Origin: Chloroflexota bacterium
Lineage (GTDB): Bacteria; Chloroflexota; Limnocylindria; Limnocylindrales; Limnocylindraceae
Assembly: GCA_016463555.1 (NCBI GenBank)
Contig: JAEMRB010000001.1
Location: 1-28,272, forward strand
DNA: 28,272 bases
Direction of reading: 5' to 3'
The translations under genes were made by a program, and so were the position numbers. Positions 22,715 to 28,272 of the stretch are shown here, in pieces (position 1 is the first letter of the stretch; each line of letters begins with the position of its first letter). The notes below the pieces were generated by a model, which searched no databases, had not been told where the DNA came from, and was given only the letters and a program-made list of their open reading frames with translations.

Positions 22715-23590
22715 ATGGCGAAGAAGGCCACCGGTCTCGGGCGAGGCCTCGGCGCACTGATCCCAGAGGCGGCGAGCGCCGTGGGGGCTACGCGTGCAGG
22801 CGCGCTGGAGATTCCGCTCAGCAAGATCAAACCGAACCCATATCAGCCGCGCACAGAGTTCTCGACTGCTGAGTTGGCACAACTCGCCGAGAGCATTCGT
22901 GAGCATGGGGTGCTGCAGCCCATCGTTGTCGAGGAGGGGCCGAACGGCTACACGCTCATTGCAGGTGAGCGACGTCTCCGTGCCTCAAAGCTCGCAGGGA
23001 AGAGCACGATCCCCGCCGTCGTGCGCGTTGTTGGTAACCAGTCACGCCTTGAGCTCGCACTCATTGAGAACGTTCAGCGCAGTGACCTGTCGCCGATTGA
23101 AACGGCGCACGCCTATCGACGTCTCGCGGATGAGTTTGGATTGACGCAGGAGCAGATTGCGGTGATCGCTGGCAAGGCGCGCACCACTGTTGCAAATACG
23201 CTGCGCCTTCTCGATCTCTCCGCTGATGTGCAGACCGAAGTTGCCGCTGGTCGACTCAGTGAAGGGCATGCGCGCGCACTCGTTGGACTTCCAGAATCAG
23301 AGCAGGCGTGGCTCGCGCGCACCTTTGTTCGCGATGCAGTCACTGTGCGCGGCGCGGAGGCGGCCGCGTCAACGGTTCGTGGTGCTGCGCGCGGTACAAT
23401 CACCACGAAGCGAAAGCCTGGCGCACTGCCAAGTGAAGAGCTCGCTGCACTGCAGCGCGATCTTGAGGGGCATCTCGGCACTCCGGTGCGCGTGAAGCCT
23501 GCTGGCAAGGGCGGACAGATCGTGATCGATTACTACTCAAATGAAGAACTGCATCGGCTCGTAGAGCAGATCAAGGGAGTGAGTGAGTGA
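22715..23590 (+). CDS. parB: Chromosome-partitioning CTPase ParB (Spo0J)
   Basis: A 291-residue ParB with an N-terminal ParA-interacting basic stretch (GLGRGLGALIP), the CTP-binding motifs AGERRLRA (83-90) and ENVQRSDLSPIE (118-129), a helix-turn-helix around residues 142-166 (LTQEQIAVIAGKARTTVANTL) and a C-terminal dimerisation segment. It loads at parS and slides along DNA as a CTP clamp. A strong AAGGAGG stands 4 bases before the ATG. The stop overlaps the gyrB GTG by 4 bases (GTGA), linking segregation and gyrase expression. Confidence 0.96.
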   Translation: MAKKATGLGRGLGALIPEAASAVGATRAGALEIPLSKIKPNPYQPRTEFSTAELAQLAESIREHGVLQPIVVEEGPNGYTLIAGERRLRASKLAGKSTIPAVVRVVGNQSRLELALIENVQRSDLSPIETAHAYRRLADEFGLTQEQIAVIAGKARTTVANTLRLLDLSADVQTEVAAGRLSEGHARALVGLPESEQAWLARTFVRDAVTVRGAEAAASTVRGAARGTITTKRKPGALPSEELAALQRDLEGHLGTPVRVKPAGKGGQIVIDYYSNEELHRLVEQIKGVSE

Positions 23591-25560
23591 CCGAAAAGAA
23601 GAGTGCTGTAGCCGCAACGGGCAGCCGCGCAAAGAAGGTATCTGGCGACTACGGCGCATCCAGCATTCAAGTTCTTGAGGGACTTGAAGCGGTACGCAAG
23701 CGTCCTGGAATGTACATCGGCTCCACCGATGAGCGCGGTCTGCATCACCTTGTCTACGAAGTCGTCGACAACTCTGTCGACGAAGCGATGGCCGGGCATG
23801 CAACGCGCATCGTTGTGCGCATCAACAAAGATAATTCCATCACCGTCGCCGACGATGGTCGCGGCGTTCCAGTTGGTAAACACTCCACCGGAAAAGATGC
23901 GCTTGAGGTTGTGCACACCGTGTTGCATGCCGGCGGAAAATTCGGCGGCGACGGCTACAAGGTTTCTGGTGGACTGCACGGCGTCGGCGTCTCGGTCGTC
24001 AATGCGCTCAGCATCAAGCTGCGCGTTGAATCGGCGCGTGACGGATTCGTCTGGTCGCAAGAGTACGAGCGCGGCGTGCCACGCACCAAAGTTGTAAAGG
24101 GAAATCCGTCGGCTGGCCGACGTGGAACACTCACCACCTTCTTGCCTGATCCAGAGATGTTCTCGAACACTGAGTACTCGTTTGAGACGCTTGCAAATCG
24201 TCTGCGCGAATCCGCGTATCTCAACAAGGGTCTTTGGATGACGTTGATCGACGATCGCGCCGATCGCGAAGCAACCTTCTACTTCCAGGGTGGCATCGTC
24301 TCGTTTGTGCGCCACCTCAATCGCAAGCGCAAGGTCACACACGATCGACCTGTCTACATCGAAGGGGTAGAGGGAACGACCACCGTAGAGGTCGCCTTCC
24401 AGTACCAGAGTGACTCATGGTCCGAGACACTCCTTGCCTTTGCGAACAACATCAACACCGTTGACGGCGGAACGCACGTCACCGGATTCCGCGCCGCACT
24501 CACCAGCTCGCTGAATGACTGGGGCCGCAAGAACGGTGCGATGAAAGACAACGATCCAAACCTCACCGGTGAAGATGTGCGCGAGGGCCTCACCGCGGTG
24601 ATCAGCGTGAAACTTATTGATCCGCAGTTCGAGGGCCAAACAAAGGCGAAGCTCGGCACCGCCGAGATCAAGGGGATCGTGCAGACGGCCGTCAACAAGG
24701 GCCTGACGCAGTTCCTTGAAGAGAATCCTTCAGATGGGAAAGAGGTGATTCGCCAGTCGCTCAACGCGGCGCGTGGACGCGAAGCGGCGCGCAAGGCGAA
24801 AGAGCTCGTCATGCGCAAGGGCGCACTTGAGGGGAGCGCACTCCCTGGCAAACTCGCCGACTGCCAAGAGCGCGACCCAGCCAAGTCTGAGCTCTACATC
24901 GTGGAGGGTGAGTCGGCCGGTGGTTCGGCGAAGCAGGGTCGCGATCGGCGCTTCCAGGCGATCTTCCCGCTGCGCGGCAAGCTGCTCAACGTTGAGAAGG
25001 CGCGCATCGACAAGATTCTCGGCAGCGACAACATTCGCACGTTGATCATGGCGCTCGGCGCCGGCATTCAAGATTCCAGCATGGAAGATTCGAACGGCCG
25101 CTTCGACATTACGAAGCTGCGCTACCACCGCGTCATCATCATGACCGACGCCGACGTCGACGGGGCGCACATTCGAACGCTGTTGCTGACCTTCTTCTAT
25201 CGCTACATGCCGGCCATCATTGAGGCGGGCTACCTCTACATCGCCCAGCCGCCGCTCTACCGCGTGAGCACGGGCAAGGAGACGAAGTACGCGTCGACCG
25301 AGAAGGAGCGCGACGAGGCGATCGCCTCGTTCAAGACGAAGAACGTCAGCGTGCAGCGCTTCAAGGGCCTCGGCGAAATGAATGCCGAGCAGCTCTGGGA
25401 GACGGCGATGAATCCCGACAACCGCGTCTTCTTGCAGGCGCGCATTGAAGATGCCTCCGTGGCGAACGAGATCTTCGAGATGCTGATGGGCGAGCGCGTT
25501 GAGCCGCGCCGCGACTTCATTAAGGCTGAGGCCCACAAGGTCCAGAACCTGGACGTATAG
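23587..25560 (+). CDS. gyrB: DNA gyrase subunit B
   Basis: A 657-residue GyrB. The GHKL ATPase region shows YEVVDNSVDEA, VADDGRGVPV and GGLHGVGVSVVNALS; the TOPRIM domain shows EGESAGGSAKQ and TDADVDGAHI; the C-terminus has RFKGLGEMNAEQLWET. It lacks the large insertion of the E. coli protein, as in Gram-positive and Chloroflexota GyrB. The start is a GTG overlapping the parB stop by 4 bases, with AAGGGAG upstream. It provides ATP turnover for negative supercoiling with GyrA, whose gene follows after 14 bases. Confidence 0.97.
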   Translation: MTEKKSAVAATGSRAKKVSGDYGASSIQVLEGLEAVRKRPGMYIGSTDERGLHHLVYEVVDNSVDEAMAGHATRIVVRINKDNSITVADDGRGVPVGKHSTGKDALEVVHTVLHAGGKFGGDGYKVSGGLHGVGVSVVNALSIKLRVESARDGFVWSQEYERGVPRTKVVKGNPSAGRRGTLTTFLPDPEMFSNTEYSFETLANRLRESAYLNKGLWMTLIDDRADREATFYFQGGIVSFVRHLNRKRKVTHDRPVYIEGVEGTTTVEVAFQYQSDSWSETLLAFANNINTVDGGTHVTGFRAALTSSLNDWGRKNGAMKDNDPNLTGEDVREGLTAVISVKLIDPQFEGQTKAKLGTAEIKGIVQTAVNKGLTQFLEENPSDGKEVIRQSLNAARGREAARKAKELVMRKGALEGSALPGKLADCQERDPAKSELYIVEGESAGGSAKQGRDRRFQAIFPLRGKLLNVEKARIDKILGSDNIRTLIMALGAGIQDSSMEDSNGRFDITKLRYHRVIIMTDADVDGAHIRTLLLTFFYRYMPAIIEAGYLYIAQPPLYRVSTGKETKYASTEKERDEAIASFKTKNVSVQRFKGLGEMNAEQLWETAMNPDNRVFLQARIEDASVANEIFEMLMGERVEPRRDFIKAEAHKVQNLDV

Positions 25561-25574
25561 GAGGCGATGAGAGC

Positions 25575-28272
25575 ATGAGCGACGAGGCACGAGTGAGCGT
25601 CCGTTCGATTCGCATCGAAGACGAGATGCGAACGAGCTATCTCGATTACGCGATGAGCGTGATCGTGGCGCGCGCACTCCCCGACGTTCGCGACGGCCTC
25701 AAGCCGGTACACCGCCGCATCTTGTACACGATGGGCGAGATGGGCCTCTCTGGCGGCTCCGCCTATCGCAAGTGCGCCGCCATCGTCGGCGAGGTGATGG
25801 GCAAGTACCACCCACACGGCGACGGCGCCCTCTACGACGCACTCGTGCGACTTGCACAAGACTTCTCCATGCGTCATCCGCTCGTTGATGGCCAAGGAAA
25901 CTTCGGTTCGGTTGACGGTGACTCCGCCGCTGCGATGCGCTACACCGAGGCACGCCTCACCTCAATCGCCGGTGAGATGCTCGCCGACATCGATCACGAA
26001 ACTGTCGACTTCACGCCGAACTACGACGGCACGCAGAAGGAGCCAAGCGTTCTCCCTTCGCGCCTACCGAACCTGCTCGTCAACGGCTCCTCTGGTATTG
26101 CCGTCGGCATGGCGACGAACATTCCACCGCACAACCTTGGCGAGATCGCCGACGCCGCCATCGCCCTGATCGCTGACCCTGAACTCTCCGTCGACGATCT
26201 CTGCAAGTACGTCAATGCGCCAGACTTCCCAACCGGCGGCATCCTCTATCGCTACGACACCATCAAGAATCCACTCACTGGCGCAACGGAACGCATTGAT
26301 GCGGTGCGACAGATGTACGCGCACGGACGCGGCCGCGTTGTTGTTGACGGCGCGACGCACTTTGAAGAGGCGTCGCGTGGCGATCGCACGGCGATCATCA
26401 TCACCGAGCTGCCGTACCAGGTAAACAAGGCATCGCTCGTTGAGAAGATTGCGGACCTCGTCAAAGAGGAGCGCCTCGATGGTATCGCCGACCTGCGCGA
26501 CGAGTCTGACCGCGACGGCATGCGCGTCTACGTTGAGGTCAAGAAGGATGCGAATCCACATAAGGTGCTCAACAAGCTGTTGAAGCTCACCCCGCTGCGC
26601 TCTGCATTCAGCATGAACATGCTCGCGCTCGTCGATGGGCAGCCGCAGACCCTCTCGCTGAAGTCAGTACTGCAGCACCACATTGACCACCGCCGCATCA
26701 TCGTGCGACGCCGCACCGAATACGAACTAAAGAAGGCACGTGAGCGCGCCCACATCCTTGAAGGGCTCAAGATCGCCCTCGACAATCTTGATGCGGTCAT
26801 CAAGACGATTCGTGCCGCAGCCGACGTTGATGTCGCACGCACCCATCTCATGGAGCGCTTCAAGCTCACCGAGCTGCAGGCGCAGGCGATTCTCGACATG
26901 CGCCTTGCCCGCCTCGCCGCCCTCGAGCGCAAGAAGATTGAGGACGAATATCTCGAAGTGATCAAGTTCATCGCCGAACTCGAAGACATCCTCTCTCGAC
27001 CGGCGCGCATCTCCAAGATCATCTCGGATGAGTTCGCCAAGCTGAAGGAGAAGTTCGCCGATCGACGTCGCACCAAGATCGCCCAAGATGCAACGCGCGA
27101 GATGTCGGACGAGGACCTGATCGCCGATGAAGATGTGGTGATCACCATCTCCGGCCGCGGCTACATCAAGCGCCAGCCGCTCACCACCTATCGCCAGCAG
27201 CATCGCGGCGGCAAGGGCGTGATCGGCATGACCACGCGCGAAGAGGATGCGGTCGCCACGCTGCAGGTCGCGAACACCCACGATTACGCCCTCTTCTTCA
27301 CCAACAAGGGGCGCGGCTTCAGCGCCAAGGTGCACGAGATCCCTGACGCCTCGCGACAGAACAAGGGGATCCCGATCGTCAATCTTCCAGGGGTGCAGGT
27401 GGAGTCGGGCGAGACCCCGGTCGCGACGATCATCCTGAACGGCTTCACACCAGGCAGCTACCTCGCCTTCTCCACGAAGAAGGGGATCATCAAGAAGACG
27501 GCAATTGAGCAGTTCGAGAAGGTCCGCTCCACCGGCATCATCGCCATCACCCTGGATAAGGGCGATGAGCTCGCCCAGGTGATTCAGACCTCGGGCGAAG
27601 ATGACCTGGTCATGGCCACCCGCCAGGGGCGCATCTGCCGCTTCCACGAGCGCGAGGCACGCGCCATGGGCCGGACCGCTGGTGGCGTGATCGGCATTCG
27701 ATTGGCCCGCCAGGGTGACCTTGTCGTTGCCATGGCCGTGGCAGAGCCTGGTGCCGACCTCCTTGTCCTTACGGAGACCGGCCACGGGAAGCGCGTCCCT
27801 GTGGGCGCCTTCGCCCGCAAGCACCGTGGCACCCAGGGCGTCCGCCTGATCCCACTCGAGGGGCGCAAGACCGGCCCTGTTGTGGCCGTACGCCAGGTCA
27901 GCGAGGCCGACGAAGAGGTGATCTTGATCAGCGCTGAGGGGCAGGTCGTGCGCACCAAGCTCGAGAGCATCGCCACCCGCAAGGACGGCAGTGCCCAAGG
28001 GGTGCGCGTGATGACCCTTCGTGAGGGTGACAAGGTCGCTGGGATCGCCGCCTTCCGTACGGGTCTGGCAAAGCGCAACGGCACAGGCGACAATGAGGAC
28101 GAAGCTGACGAGGCTCCAAAGATCGCCAAGGTTGTGAAGGCACCTCGCCCAACAACCAAGGGTGGCACCCCTTCTAAGGGGAAGCCGGTCGCAAAGGGGA
28201 AGCCAGCAGCGAAGTCAAAGCCGGTCGCAAAGGGGAAGCCAGCAGCGAAGTCAAAGCCGGTCGCAAAGGGGA
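25575..28272 (+). CDS. gyrA: DNA gyrase subunit A, 3' end beyond the window
   Basis: About 899 codons are open from the ATG at 25575 to the right edge with no stop. The N-terminal domain begins at SVRSIRIEDEMRTSYLDYAM, carries KYHPHGDGALYDALVRLAQ and the catalytic Tyr123 in AAMRYTE. The C-terminal domain has a GyrA box QHRGGKG (542-548), which shows gyrase rather than topoisomerase IV. Position 84, equal to Ser83 of E. coli, is Gly. After the last blade (about residue 830) comes an acidic patch (DNEDEADE) and then a Lys/Pro/Ala tail of at least 50 residues made of 12-residue repeats. AGGAGG lies 10 bases before the start. An ATG at 25567 is in another frame and stops at once. Confidence 0.96.
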   Translation, partial: MSDEARVSVRSIRIEDEMRTSYLDYAMSVIVARALPDVRDGLKPVHRRILYTMGEMGLSGGSAYRKCAAIVGEVMGKYHPHGDGALYDALVRLAQDFSMRHPLVDGQGNFGSVDGDSAAAMRYTEARLTSIAGEMLADIDHETVDFTPNYDGTQKEPSVLPSRLPNLLVNGSSGIAVGMATNIPPHNLGEIADAAIALIADPELSVDDLCKYVNAPDFPTGGILYRYDTIKNPLTGATERIDAVRQMYAHGRGRVVVDGATHFEEASRGDRTAIIITELPYQVNKASLVEKIADLVKEERLDGIADLRDESDRDGMRVYVEVKKDANPHKVLNKLLKLTPLRSAFSMNMLALVDGQPQTLSLKSVLQHHIDHRRIIVRRRTEYELKKARERAHILEGLKIALDNLDAVIKTIRAAADVDVARTHLMERFKLTELQAQAILDMRLARLAALERKKIEDEYLEVIKFIAELEDILSRPARISKIISDEFAKLKEKFADRRRTKIAQDATREMSDEDLIADEDVVITISGRGYIKRQPLTTYRQQHRGGKGVIGMTTREEDAVATLQVANTHDYALFFTNKGRGFSAKVHEIPDASRQNKGIPIVNLPGVQVESGETPVATIILNGFTPGSYLAFSTKKGIIKKTAIEQFEKVRSTGIIAITLDKGDELAQVIQTSGEDDLVMATRQGRICRFHEREARAMGRTAGGVIGIRLARQGDLVVAMAVAEPGADLLVLTETGHGKRVPVGAFARKHRGTQGVRLIPLEGRKTGPVVAVRQVSEADEEVILISAEGQVVRTKLESIATRKDGSAQGVRVMTLREGDKVAGIAAFRTGLAKRNGTGDNEDEADEAPKIAKVVKAPRPTTKGGTPSKGKPVAKGKPAAKSKPVAKGKPAAKSKPVAKG
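28182..28272 (+). repeat. Perfect 36-base tandem repeats in the gyrA tail
   Basis: Two complete copies (28182-28217 and 28218-28253) and 19 bases of a third (28254-28272) are identical and cut by the window edge. Each is in frame and encodes KPVAKGKPAAKS. A degenerate start of the pattern (AAGGGGAAGCC) stands just before the first copy. The total copy number is unknown. Confidence 0.95.

Noticed and set aside
26727..27998. A 423-codon minus-strand frame opposite gyrA
   Set aside because: gyrA is certain here; the antisense frame is a product of its codon bias.
28182..28272. CRISPR-like direct repeats of 36 bases
   Set aside because: The unit length fits a CRISPR repeat, but copies abut with no spacers and continue the gyrA frame as a 12-residue protein repeat.

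Overview
The window is a gene-dense chromosomal segment, GC-rich by eye (around 60%), from a free-living bacterium with a peptidoglycan-type envelope. The gene order atpZ-atpBEFHAGDC-murA-mreB, with glyA and a WecA-like gene just upstream, and the block rplU-rpmA-rpmE-DUF1385-prfA-prmC, recall Chloroflexota and, more distantly, Firmicutes and Actinobacteria. The very tight packing would suit a streamlined genome such as the freshwater Chloroflexota class Limnocylindria. That taxonomic guess is inference; only database comparison could settle it. I see no mobile element, tRNA, rRNA, CRISPR array or defence system.

There are two transcription blocks. From 21761 leftward to position 1, 25 genes lie on the minus strand. 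In transcription order they are mreD, mrdA (PBP2), rodA, rplU, rpmA, rpmE, a DUF1385 gene, prfA, prmC, a Cof-type HAD phosphatase, glyA, a WecA/TagO-like glycosyltransferase, atpZ, the eight F1Fo ATP synthase genes atpB-E-F-H-A-G-D-C, murA, mreB/mbl, a PHP-domain phosphoesterase and a partial flippase-like membrane protein cut by the left edge. From 21878 rightward, four genes lie on the plus strand: parA, parB, gyrB and gyrA, the last cut by the right edge. The blocks diverge from a 116-base region holding a near-perfect parS site (21816-21831). The largest other gap is 132 bases upstream of rplU, where a good sigma70-type promoter is visible.

The genes fall into four themes: lateral wall synthesis (mreD, PBP2, rodA, murA, mreB, the lipid-linked glycosyltransferase), protein synthesis (bL21, bL27, bL31, RF1 and its methylase PrmC), energy (ATP synthase), and chromosome segregation and topology (ParAB-parS, gyrase).

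The most interesting signal is a cluster of non-standard key residues in envelope genes. MurA has Asp in place of the catalytic Cys. The WecA-like enzyme has Thr in place of the Asp of its GDxGS motif. MreB has Asn in place of the phosphate-2 Asp. RodA has Ala in place of a Trp needed in Bacillus RodA. No mreC is found in its usual place. In addition, GyrA and bL21 both carry Ala/Lys/Pro-rich C-terminal tails; the GyrA tail is built from perfect 36-base in-frame repeats that run off the window. I did not find an entirely new system; these are unusual forms of core machinery.
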